Below, piece after piece: positions 1 to 6,182 of a DNA stretch of 7,325 nt; the stretch's first letter is position 1, and each line of letters begins with the position of its first letter. Origin of the DNA: JBGSYN01 sp964412385 (GTDB taxonomy: Bacteria; Pseudomonadota; Alphaproteobacteria; Geminicoccales; Geminicoccaceae); the NCBI GenBank assembly GCA_964412385.1, contig CAYPOV010000242.1:1-7325 (forward strand). The letters run 5' to 3'. The position numbers were made by a program, and so were the translations under genes. The notes under the pieces are model-generated. The model saw only the letters and a program-made list of their open reading frames with translations. It was not told the DNA's origin and did no database searches.

Positions 1-19
1 TCGACGATCCGGCACTCGC

Positions 20-1285
20 CTAGTGCTTTTGAAAGATTGCGATCATCTCGAGTTCGAGCGAGTAGAGAAACTGATCGATGACCTCGAGCTCTCCCAAAGC
101 GTAACCGGCGTCGATCAACATTTTGGCATCCCGTGCGAATGTCCCTGGATTGCATGATGCATAAACAATCGTGGGACAACGCGATTGCGCGAGGCTTGCA
201 ATCTGCTCGCGTGCCCCTTTGCGGGGCGGGTCCAGGATGATGGCATCGTAGCGATCGAGATCCTTTGCCGGGACCGGATCGCGGTCGAGGTTTCGTCGTG
301 AGGCGCTGCCTTGGGCTCCCAGCACTTGCGGCAGGATTCTTTCGAAGGTCTCGACCGACTCGGCGCTGGCGTCGATCGCCGTGACTCGAATGCCTTTCCT
401 CAAGAGCCCAATCGAGAGGGCTCCAAATCCAGAGTAAAGATCGAGAACATGGCGCGTATTCGCAGTATGCCGCTCCACAAATTGACGCAATCTCGCCTCG
501 CCCCAAGCGGTGGCCTGAAGAAACACATTGGGCAAAAGCGGGATCGAAACGTCACCGAATGCGAGTCGTATCGGCGTGTTTTCAATAATGGATGCCGTGC
601 GTTGATTGGGAGTTTCGGCGTGGGCGATACGTCCCACACCATGCTGCGTGGCCCACTGGCTGAGACATTGCCTGTCATGAAGAGAGGGATCACCTCGACC
701 AAGGAGGAGACTATCGATCGTATCCTCGACTTCTGTGATTTGGATGTCTCCTTCGTTGGAGAAACCCTCCAACTCTGCCAGCACAATAGTGAGTGGTTTG
801 ATGATCCGATTAATGGCCGGCCGCGCGATCGGGCAAGTCGCTATCGGAACGAGACGGCCTGAACCCGAAGCGCGATAGCCTAGGCGTGTCGCATCTTTCC
901 GCCGCTCGAAGCCCAGGCGGATGCGACGCCTAGAATAAGGTTCGGCACTGTCGATTCGAACCCGGTCGACAGGCTTCAAACCATGCTGGGCCCAAGCGCG
1001 GCGAAATCGTTCTCGTTTGAAGGATTGATAGAACTCTGTCGGTAGATGCTGGAGTGTGCAGCCACCGCAAGCATCGAAATGCGGGCATATCGGCGCGCAG
1101 CTCAGCTTCTCACCAAGGCACCTTGCCTGTTGGACAGTGGGCTTGCCTCGGCGGTCCATGCCGAGTGTCAGACGCCAAGTCTCGCCCGGGATCGCACCCT
1201 GAATGTGAACCGGCTCGTTGCCGATCTTTGCAATTCCGTCACCGCCGCTCGCGAGTCCGATAATCGTGGCGTCGACCGAGTTCAT
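20..1285 (-). CDS. rlmD: 23S rRNA (uracil-C5)-methyltransferase, RlmD/RumA type
   Basis: SAM-dependent enzyme that makes 5-methyluridine in RNA; by family it acts on 23S rRNA (U1939 in E. coli numbering). The 421 residues suit the RlmD class (E. coli about 433). Visible parts: an N-terminal TRAM-like beta domain (about 5-55); an Fe-S cluster motif with C67, C73 and C76 (CPHFDACGGC) and the fourth cysteine C151; a SAM-binding loop LDLYSGFGAL at 281-290; the LDPPRKGA motif at 351-358; and catalytic C378 in ASCNPGTFARDA. The probable general base is E413, but the usual His two residues before it is E411 here. The TRAM domain argues against RlmC and TrmA, which lack it, although an RlmCD-like dual enzyme cannot be excluded. 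The ATG overlaps the stop of the upstream membrane-protein gene in ATGA, with no clear Shine-Dalgarno site, suggesting translational coupling. The stop is TAG at 20-22. Confidence 0.93.
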   Translation of the reverse strand: MNSVDATIIGLASGGDGIAKIGNEPVHIQGAIPGETWRLTLGMDRRGKPTVQQARCLGEKLSCAPICPHFDACGGCTLQHLPTEFYQSFKRERFRRAWAQHGLKPVDRVRIDSAEPYSRRRIRLGFERRKDATRLGYRASGSGRLVPIATCPIARPAINRIIKPLTIVLAELEGFSNEGDIQITEVEDTIDSLLLGRGDPSLHDRQCLSQWATQHGVGRIAHAETPNQRTASIIENTPIRLAFGDVSIPLLPNVFLQATAWGEARLRQFVERHTANTRHVLDLYSGFGALSIGLLRKGIRVTAIDASAESVETFERILPQVLGAQGSASRRNLDRDPVPAKDLDRYDAIILDPPRKGAREQIASLAQSRCPTIVYASCNPGTFARDAKMLIDAGYALGELEVIDQFLYSLELEMIAIFQKH

Positions 1286-1584
1286 TGTTCAAACGTGACG
1301 GATGCAATGTCGATCTCAATACCCCTAACTCGTACAATCGCCTTGCCGCCGTCGGGAAAGCCAACGAGAAGGTAGAGCGTTCGGCTATCGCCGGTCATTT
1401 GCTCGATTCTGGCTCCATCAGGCAAAATGATCTCTTCAGGCCATGACAGGGGGTCGAGAGGCAGCACTTCGCTTTCCGGTTGTTCGCGATTGACCAGTAG
1501 CCATATCAAGGCACCGGTTCCGCCGATAAGTACGATGCCACCAACGACAACAAACACCTTGAGCGCCTTAACGAGAGAATCCAT
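1282..1584 (-). CDS. small single-pass membrane protein of unknown function (DUF6476-like)
   Basis: 100-residue protein. Residues about 8-31 are a hydrophobic, glycine-rich helix (FVVVGGIVLIGGTGALIWLL) preceded by K6 and K9, so a signal-anchor with the N-terminus in the cytoplasm is likely and the remaining 70 residues would lie in the periplasm. The soluble part has a pattern like LPEEIxLPxGA followed by short beta-type strands ending in a GKAIVRVRG segment. From memory this resembles the small alphaproteobacterial family DUF6476, found beside rluD; I could not check this by search. The gene overlaps rlmD by 4 bases (ATGA) and is divergent from rluD with only 26 bases between start codons. 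No strong ribosome binding site is visible. The tight overlap and family-like pattern make it a real gene; the function is unknown. Confidence 0.8.
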   Translation of the reverse strand: MDSLVKALKVFVVVGGIVLIGGTGALIWLLVNREQPESEVLPLDPLSWPEEIILPDGARIEQMTGDSRTLYLLVGFPDGGKAIVRVRGIEIDIASVTFEQ

Positions 1585-1610
1585 TCATCAATTCCAGTTG
1601 TGATGGCCGC

Positions 1611-2561
1611 ATGACACGCTTTGAAGTTGCCGTCGACCTTGGAGCCGAGGGCAAACGACTCGATAGTTTTCTGGTTGCTCAGCTTCCCGATCACTCCCGC
1701 TCATCGCTGCAGCGGTTGGTCAAGGGGGGAGCGGTGTCTTGTGGAGGTGAAACGATCGTCGATCCTTCGCACAAGGTTCGCAGCGGAGAGGCATTTACCG
1801 TCGTCATTCCTCGAGCTGAAGATCCAGATATCCCTCCTACTGCACTGCCTCTTGAGATTCTGTTCGAAGATGATGACGTACTGGTGCTCGAGAAGCCTGC
1901 CGGTCTGGTGGTTCACCCGGCTCCCGGTCATCGCGATGACACGTTGGTAAATGCGCTAATCAGTCATTGCGGCGACAGCCTCTCGGGTATCGGCGGCATC
2001 AAGCGGCCTGGCATCGTCCATCGTCTGGATAAGGATGTGAGCGGTGTCATGGTCGTGGCCAAGAATGACCGCGCCCATATCAGGCTCGCTGCGCAATTCA
2101 GCGTTCATAGCGTCGATCGGATCTATGAAGCTCTTGTCTGGGGGGTGCCGACCGAAACCCAAGGCACGATCGAAGGCGCAATCGGTCGTCACCCCAAAGA
2201 TCGAAAGCGCATGGCAATGGTCGAGCGTGGCGGCAAGCATGCCGTGACCCATTTTCGTTTGCTTCGCACACTTGGCGGCATGGCTTCTTTATTAGAGCTT
2301 CGTTTGGAGACGGGCCGGACCCATCAGATCCGGGTTCACTTGTGTTCTAATGGCCTCGCGATTATCGGCGATCGCCTTTATAAGGCGCGGCGCATGGGGA
2401 ACATATCTGATGATTTACGCGTTTACACGGATAGATTAGATCGAATAGCGCTGCACGCTCGACGTCTCGGCTTCGATCATCCTGCGACCGGTCAACGTCA
2501 CACATTCGAAACTGAAATGCCCGCCCTGTTCGATGAGATATTCTCCAAAATCTCGAGCTAG
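1611..2561 (+). CDS. rluD: 23S rRNA pseudouridine synthase, RluA family (RluD type)
   Basis: Isomerises uridines of RNA to pseudouridine; RluD acts on helix 69 of 23S rRNA (positions 1911, 1915 and 1917 in E. coli). The 316 residues carry an S4 RNA-binding domain (about 15-65, RLDSFLVAQLPDHSRSSLQRL) and the catalytic RluA-type domain with motif GIVHRLDKDVSG, where D140 is the catalytic aspartate, plus the RLETGRTHQIRVHL motif at 231-244 and a C-terminal ALHARRLGFDHPATG segment. An S4 domain with this length fits RluC/RluD; the position directly before rpoH, an arrangement common in alphaproteobacteria, favours RluD. The ATG at 1611 gives the normal family N-terminus, although no good Shine-Dalgarno site precedes it. 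The gene ends 40 bases before the rpoH start and may be cotranscribed with it. Confidence 0.94.
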   Translation: MTRFEVAVDLGAEGKRLDSFLVAQLPDHSRSSLQRLVKGGAVSCGGETIVDPSHKVRSGEAFTVVIPRAEDPDIPPTALPLEILFEDDDVLVLEKPAGLVVHPAPGHRDDTLVNALISHCGDSLSGIGGIKRPGIVHRLDKDVSGVMVVAKNDRAHIRLAAQFSVHSVDRIYEALVWGVPTETQGTIEGAIGRHPKDRKRMAMVERGGKHAVTHFRLLRTLGGMASLLELRLETGRTHQIRVHLCSNGLAIIGDRLYKARRMGNISDDLRVYTDRLDRIALHARRLGFDHPATGQRHTFETEMPALFDEIFSKISS

Positions 2562-2568
2562 GCTAGCT
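2556..2568. repeat. perfect 6-bp inverted repeat in the rluD-rpoH junction
   Basis: AGCTAG-G-CTAGCT is a perfect palindrome around position 2562; its left arm includes the rluD stop codon. The one-base spacer is too short for an RNA hairpin loop, and no T-run follows, so it is not an intrinsic terminator. It could be a protein-binding site ahead of rpoH or chance. Confidence 0.4.
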
Positions 2569-2587
2569 TATCCCAACGCTACTGACT

Positions 2588-2593
2588 AGGAGG
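2588..2593 (+). promoter_or_regulatory. rpoH ribosome binding site (AGGAGG)
   Basis: A full-consensus Shine-Dalgarno sequence lies 8 bases before the ATG at 2602. It decides the start: an in-frame TTG at 2596, only 2 bases after the AGGAGG, would add two residues but is too close. It is the strongest such site in the window, which fits a sigma factor needing efficient translation. Confidence 0.85.
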
Positions 2594-2601
2594 CCTTGAT
2601 T

Positions 2602-3507
2602 ATGGCCAGTCTTCCCATTGTTCCGTCCGAGGGCACTGGACTCGCGCGCTATCTGAGCGAAATCCGCCGCTTTCCGATGCTCGAGCAGCAAGAAGAATAC
2701 ATGCTTGCCAAGCGCTGGCGCGAAGACGAAGACGTCGACGCAGCGCATAAGCTCGTCACCAGCCATCTCCGACTGGTTGCCAAGATCGCCATGGGCTACC
2801 GCGGCTATGGTCTGCCGATGAATGAGATCATTTCCGAAGGCAATGTCGGATTGATGCAGGCCGTTAAACGCTTCGATCCCGAGCGTGGCTTCCGGCTCGC
2901 GACCTATGCGATGTGGTGGATCAGAGCAGCGATCCAAGAATACATCCTGCACTCCTGGTCACTCGTGAAGCTTGGCACGACGGCCGCGCAAAAAAAGCTC
3001 TTCTTCAATCTACGCCGTCTCAAGGGGCAAATGCAGGCCATTGAGGAAGGCGATCTGAGCCCCGAGGCCGTCCGCAAGATTGCCGAAACGCTCGAGGTCA
3101 CCGAGCAGGATGTCGTCGATATGAACAGACGGCTCGAAGGTCCGGATCACTCACTCAACGCAGTGCTCCGCTCGGAGAGCGATACCGAGTGGCAGGATTG
3201 GCTGGTGGATGACCGCTCGACCCAAGATTCCGTTATCGCCGAAGAAGACGAAATGGATCACCGCCGCGGTTTGCTGGAACAGGCGATGCACGTTCTCAAT
3301 GATCGCGAGCGCCATATTATCACGGAAAGAAGGCTCCGCGAAGACGCGACCACTTTGGAAGAACTGAGCACTCAGTACGGCATCTCTCGTGAGCGTGTCC
3401 GCCAAATAGAAGTGCGCGCGTTCGAAAAACTGCAAAAAGCGATCAAAGGCCTGGAAGCCGAAGGTCTCGCCAAGGCAGATGCAGCGACCGTAGGCTCGGA
3501 GCCGTGA
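2602..3507 (+). CDS. rpoH: RNA polymerase sigma-32 (heat-shock) factor RpoH
   Basis: Alternative sigma factor that directs core RNA polymerase to heat-shock promoters (chaperones and proteases). With the ATG at 2602 the protein has 301 residues, normal for the family. Region 2 spans about 45-120, with NEIISEGNVGLMQAVKRFDPERGFRLATYA and WWIRAAIQEYIL at 105-116. The RpoH box, diagnostic for sigma-32 and tied to core binding and turnover, is QKKLFFNLRR at 130-139. Region 4 ends in a helix-turn-helix, TLEELSTQYGISRERVRQIE at 251-270. Many alphaproteobacteria have more than one RpoH; which paralogue this is cannot be told here. It follows rluD by 40 bases with no terminator between them, so cotranscription is plausible; I could not make out a sigma-32 or housekeeping promoter. 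A phased A_AAA_AAG heptamer lies at 2991-2997. The gene is convergent with yqgE, 16 bases away. Confidence 0.97.
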   Translation: MASLPIVPSEGTGLARYLSEIRRFPMLEQQEEYMLAKRWREDEDVDAAHKLVTSHLRLVAKIAMGYRGYGLPMNEIISEGNVGLMQAVKRFDPERGFRLATYAMWWIRAAIQEYILHSWSLVKLGTTAAQKKLFFNLRRLKGQMQAIEEGDLSPEAVRKIAETLEVTEQDVVDMNRRLEGPDHSLNAVLRSESDTEWQDWLVDDRSTQDSVIAEEDEMDHRRGLLEQAMHVLNDRERHIITERRLREDATTLEELSTQYGISRERVRQIEVRAFEKLQKAIKGLEAEGLAKADAATVGSEP

Positions 3508-3523
3508 GGGCAGGCGCTATACT

Positions 3524-4099
3524 TCAGGCGTGACCGGCAGCGCCAGACAGCAAGGTTGGCTCAACGCCAAGCGAGCGCAATGCGCGCTGCCACTTCTCGG
3601 AGGCGTCGTCGTCAAACACGATCTCGTCCGCAGCTGGCATGAGGAGCCAGCCATTTTGTTGAAGCTCGTTCTCCAATTGGCCTGCAGCCCAACCGGCATA
3701 GCCAAGAGCAAAGAGTGATCGTTTCGGTCCTCGACCTTCCATCACGGCCTTGAGCACATCGACCGTCGCCGTAAGCGCGAAATGATCGTCGATCACCAAT
3801 GTGGACTCTTGGACCAGGTCCGGACTGTGAAGAAGAAAACCCCGGCTATTCTCGACAGGTCCTCCGGAGAACACCGGAAACTTCTTGATCGTCACATCGC
3901 TTTCAATGCCGAGTTGTTCGGCAAGATGGGCCAGATCCACGTCATTTCGGAGATTATTGACGACGAGGCCCATGGCCCCCTCATCCGAGTGTGCACAGAG
4001 ATAGATGACCGAGCGCGCAAATCGATTATCCGGCATCGAGGGCATGGCCACGAGCATCATGCCAGTGAGACTCTCAAGATGTTGCGGCGCTGAACTCAT
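3524..4099 (-). CDS. YqgE/AlgH family protein (UPF0301)
   Basis: 191-residue soluble protein of the conserved YqgE/AlgH family, whose biochemical role is not established; AlgH was named from alginate regulation in Pseudomonas. Length matches the family (about 185-190). Hallmarks: LVAMPSMPDNRFARSVIYL followed by CAHSDEGAMGLVVN (about 16-48), FSGGPVENSRGFLLHS (77-92) and ALGYAGWAAGQLENELQQNGWLL (131-153). The ATG at 4099 gives the usual ten or so residues before the first motif, but its Shine-Dalgarno site is weak (an AGG only two bases upstream); M14 is a possible alternative. No signal peptide or membrane helix is present. It converges on rpoH and diverges from the peroxiredoxin gene, so it is probably transcribed alone. 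Confidence 0.93.
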   Translation of the reverse strand: MSSAPQHLESLTGMMLVAMPSMPDNRFARSVIYLCAHSDEGAMGLVVNNLRNDVDLAHLAEQLGIESDVTIKKFPVFSGGPVENSRGFLLHSPDLVQESTLVIDDHFALTATVDVLKAVMEGRGPKRSLFALGYAGWAAGQLENELQQNGWLLMPAADEIVFDDDASEKWQRALRSLGVEPTLLSGAAGHA

Positions 4100-4176
4100 A
4101 ACCTGAGTTTAGGCTCGGATCTAACTGCCAACAAGGCCGCGTTCTTGCATGATGTCGATTTGCGGCACTGTTTGCA

Positions 4177-4198
4177 ATTGCTCTTAAGTGAGAGCAAT
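4177..4198. promoter_or_regulatory. 8-bp inverted repeat upstream of peroxiredoxin, candidate operator or leader hairpin
   Basis: ATTGCTCT and AGAGCAAT are perfect complements separated by 6 bases (TAAGTG), giving a 22-base element ending 70 bases before the peroxiredoxin ATG. Its left arm overlaps a second palindrome, GCAATTGC (4174-4181). No T-run follows, so it is not an intrinsic terminator. Arm length and position suit a dimeric regulator, or a 5' leader hairpin if transcription starts upstream; which regulator is unknown. Confidence 0.5.
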
Positions 4199-4256
4199 GT
4201 CATTTGTCGTGTGTGTGATTTGGCGAAACCGTCAAGTGCGAGAAACAAGGCAACAC

Positions 4257-4261
4257 GGGAG
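4257..4261 (+). promoter_or_regulatory. peroxiredoxin ribosome binding site (GGGAG)
   Basis: GGGAG lies 7 bases before the ATG at 4269 and selects that start over the in-frame GTG 4188 and ATG 4197, which would add 27 or 24 residues with no resemblance to peroxiredoxins. Confidence 0.75.
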
Positions 4262-4268
4262 ACAAGGC

Positions 4269-4754
4269 ATGGCAGTTCAGGTTGGCGATCGCATTCCTGA
4301 GGTGAACTTCAAGGTTATCGGTGAGCAGGGTCCGGAAGACCGGTCCGCGTCCAGCATTTTCGAAGGCCGCAAGGTGGTGATGTTCGCGGTGCCGGGGGCG
4401 TTTACCCCTACCTGTCACGTCAAGCATTTGCCCAACTATGTCGATAATGCTGACGCGCTCAAGGCCAAGGGTGTTGACGAGATTGTCTGTGTTGCGGTCA
4501 ACGATCCCTTTGTCATGAAGGCCTGGGGCGACGCCAACAATGTCACTGGCAAGGTCACGCTGGTTGCCGATCACGATGCCTCATTTGCGAAAGGCATGGG
4601 CCTTGATTTCGATGCCAGTGCCGTTGGGCTGGGCGTTCGCTCGAAACGCTACGCGATGCTGGTAGACAACGGTGTTGTGAAAGCACTTAATGTCGAAGAG
4701 GCACCTGCAACCATGGAGTTGAGCAGCGCCGAGAAAATTCTAGCGGCGATTTAA
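4269..4754 (+). CDS. peroxiredoxin, Prx5 subfamily (thiol peroxidase)
   Basis: Reduces hydrogen peroxide and alkyl hydroperoxides through a reactive cysteine, in the cytoplasm. The 161 residues match bacterial Prx5-like proteins. The active-site loop PGAFTPTCH at 42-50 holds the peroxidatic C49; the typical next residue is Ser, here His. Other family marks are VCVAVNDPFVMKAWG (73-87), SKRYAMLVDNGVVKALNVEE (125-144) and a C-terminal SSAEKIL. The only other cysteine is C74, and the C-terminal resolving cysteine of human PRDX5 is absent, so a 1-Cys mechanism reduced by glutathione/glutaredoxin or another thiol is the best inference. The start at 4269 is chosen for its ribosome binding site and because the family begins close to VGDRIPEV. 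Its TAA stop overlaps the rnhA stop on the other strand (TTAA at 4751-4754). A position next to rnhA is, from memory, common in alphaproteobacteria. Confidence 0.94.
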   Translation: MAVQVGDRIPEVNFKVIGEQGPEDRSASSIFEGRKVVMFAVPGAFTPTCHVKHLPNYVDNADALKAKGVDEIVCVAVNDPFVMKAWGDANNVTGKVTLVADHDASFAKGMGLDFDASAVGLGVRSKRYAMLVDNGVVKALNVEEAPATMELSSAEKILAAI

Positions 4755-5233
4755 AGGGACGTTATCGGCGCCAGAGCCAACCTCTTCTGACAGGCGATAG
4801 CGCCCCGCGCTAACTCGTCGGCACGTTCGTTGAGTTCATGACCGGCGTGACCCTTGACCCACGCCCAATTGACGCTGTGGCGGGCACATTGACGCTCAAG
4901 CCGTTCCCAGAGGTCCTGGTTCTTCACGGGTTTCTTGTCTGCGGTTTTCCATCCTCGTGCTTTCCATCGAGGAAGCCACTGGGTGATGCCATTGCGTAAA
5001 TAGGCACTGTCTGTTGTAACCTTGGCGGTTACGGGACGCTTAAGGGTCTCAAGCGCAGAGATCGCTGCCATGAGTTCCATGCGGTTGTTGGTGGTCTCCG
5101 CTTCGAAGCCCGCAATCTCTTTGGTGGTATCACCCCACTGGAGTATGGCTCCCCATCCGCCCGGCCCCGGATTGCCACTGCAGGCACCGTCTGAGTAGAT
5201 CCGAACAAGTTTTTCCTGGTCAGTCGAAGCCAT
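4751..5233 (-). CDS. rnhA: ribonuclease HI
   Basis: Endonuclease that cleaves the RNA strand of RNA-DNA hybrids, removing R-loops and primers in the cytoplasm. The 160 residues are close to E. coli RNase HI (155). All four metal-binding carboxylates are present: D15 in YSDGACSGNPGPGGWGA, E53 in TTNNRMELMAA, D75 in TTDSAYLRNGI, and D139 in LNERADELA; the catalytic-loop histidine is H129 in WVKGHAGH. The basic-protrusion region WLPRWKARGWKTADKKPVKN (86-105) is intact. The ATG at 5233 lies inside the end of thrB (14-base overlap), with AAGGAG at 5245-5250 (minus-strand sense) 11 bases upstream, so it is the third gene of the ispH-thrB-rnhA run. It is convergent with the peroxiredoxin gene. Confidence 0.97.
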   Translation of the reverse strand: MASTDQEKLVRIYSDGACSGNPGPGGWGAILQWGDTTKEIAGFEAETTNNRMELMAAISALETLKRPVTAKVTTDSAYLRNGITQWLPRWKARGWKTADKKPVKNQDLWERLERQCARHSVNWAWVKGHAGHELNERADELARGAIACQKRLALAPITSL

Positions 5234-6182
5234 AGGCGGCTGGGCTCCTTACGTCCCGATGAAAGCGAAGTTTTTCTAAGTATTCTCGCGGATCCTTGGG
5301 TTTCACCAGCGCTCCTTCAACCTGATGCACCCAATCGAACAGTCTCGTCAGCAGGAAGCGCAAGCAGGCGCCGCGATTGAGGATGGGAAGTGCTTCCATT
5401 TCGTCCGGGCTAAGCGGTCGCTTGGCATGATAAGCATGCGTGAACGCCCTCGCTTTGGTGATGTTGAACTCAGCCCGGCTCTCAAAACACCAAGCATTCA
5501 TGCAGATCGCCAAATCGTAGGCGACAAAGTCGCTGCAGGCAAAATAGAAGTCGATGATTCCTGTGAGATTGTCGCCTTGAAAGAACACATTGTCGGGAAA
5601 GAGGTCGGCATGAATGATGCCTTGAGGCAATGCTTTCGGCCAGTTGGCGATCACGTCATCGACTTCGGCGGCGATTTCACGGCGATGGGAATCGGTAATC
5701 GAACCCCTGTGTTCTTCACATTGTCGCCACAGGCTGTTCCAGGCTTGCACCGACAAGCCATTAGCGCGCCGCCCTTTGAAGCTTGCTGCAGCCAGGTGCA
5801 TGTCGGCCAAAGCCGAGCCCAATAGACGGCACTGATCAGTCGTGGGTCGCTTCGGTGACGCACCTTCCAGAAAAGTTACAATGGTTGCGGGGCGACCATT
5901 GAGCTCCCGAAGGATCTCCCCGTCATTCCCTGGAACGGGCAATGGACAAGGAATGCGGTTGGCACTCAGATGGCGCATTAGGCCTAAAAAAAATGGCAGA
6001 TCTGCAGGATCAACGCGGCGCTCATAGAGTGTGAGTATATAACGGTCACGCTTCGTCTCGACGAGATAGTTAGAGTTCTCGACGCCCTGTTGAATGCCGC
6101 TGAAAGCAATACATCGACCAACATCGTAGCTGAGGAGGAACCGTTCGAGCTCTTCGAAACTGACCTCTGTGTAGACGGCCAT
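5220..6182 (-). CDS. thrB: homoserine kinase, phosphotransferase-fold type
   Basis: Phosphorylates L-homoserine with ATP to O-phosphohomoserine, the substrate of threonine synthase. The 320 residues belong to the aminoglycoside-phosphotransferase-like ThrB found in alphaproteobacteria and pseudomonads, not the GHMP-kinase ThrB of E. coli. Visible: the N-terminal MAVYTEVSFEELERFLLSYD; GIQQGVENSNYLVET (29-43) in the nucleotide-binding lobe; YILTLYERR (48-56); catalytic loop HADLFPDN at 191-198 with D193 as the probable base and N198 as a metal ligand; and DFYFA at 211-215 with metal-binding D211. The start overlaps the ispH stop as TAATG with no good Shine-Dalgarno site, so translation is probably coupled to ispH; its end overlaps rnhA by 14 bases. 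A run of eight T (coding strand) at residues 64-66 forms a phased U_UUU_UUA heptamer. Assignment as ThrB rather than another kinase of this fold rests on motifs and the ispH-thrB-rnhA order. Confidence 0.95.
   Translation of the reverse strand: MAVYTEVSFEELERFLLSYDVGRCIAFSGIQQGVENSNYLVETKRDRYILTLYERRVDPADLPFFLGLMRHLSANRIPCPLPVPGNDGEILRELNGRPATIVTFLEGASPKRPTTDQCRLLGSALADMHLAAASFKGRRANGLSVQAWNSLWRQCEEHRGSITDSHRREIAAEVDDVIANWPKALPQGIIHADLFPDNVFFQGDNLTGIIDFYFACSDFVAYDLAICMNAWCFESRAEFNITKARAFTHAYHAKRPLSPDEMEALPILNRGACLRFLLTRLFDWVHQVEGALVKPKDPREYLEKLRFHRDVRSPAAYGFD

Larger units (their letters stand above)
4100..4268. other. divergent intergenic region between yqgE and peroxiredoxin
   Basis: These 169 bases are the longest non-coding stretch in the window and must hold the promoters of both flanking genes. 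I found no convincing -35/-10 pair in either direction. The notable content is the inverted repeat at 4177-4198, the overlapping palindrome GCAATTGC at 4174-4181, and the peroxiredoxin Shine-Dalgarno site. An open frame from GTG 4188 continues in frame into the peroxiredoxin, but its 27 extra residues have no family match that I recognise. Confidence 0.7.

Noticed and set aside
311..862. 183-codon plus-strand open frame inside rlmD
   Set aside because: It lies wholly antisense to a well-supported gene, has no recognisable motif and lacks a good ribosome binding site; such frames are expected from codon bias.
2596..2601. TTG start for rpoH adding two residues
   Set aside because: It sits only 2 bases after the AGGAGG, too close for initiation; the ATG at 2602 has ideal 8-base spacing.
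3513..3544. GGCGCT...AGCGCC inverted repeat at the rpoH/yqgE convergent ends, possible bidirectional terminator
   Set aside because: The loop would be 20 bases and there is no T-run on either strand; too weak to call a terminator.
4172..4178. TTGCAAT shared by the peroxiredoxin and ispH upstream regions, possible common regulator
   Set aside because: The same 7-mer also occurs inside rlmD coding sequence (near 196 and 1228), so it is not specific to the intergenic regions.
4188..4268. N-terminal extension of the peroxiredoxin from GTG 4188 or ATG 4197
   Set aside because: It would overlap the inverted repeat, has no family similarity that I recognise, and the ribosome binding site points to 4269.
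5325..5825. 166-codon plus-strand open frame opposite thrB
   Set aside because: Antisense to thrB, and its composition follows the reverse complement of thrB codons; no motif seen.
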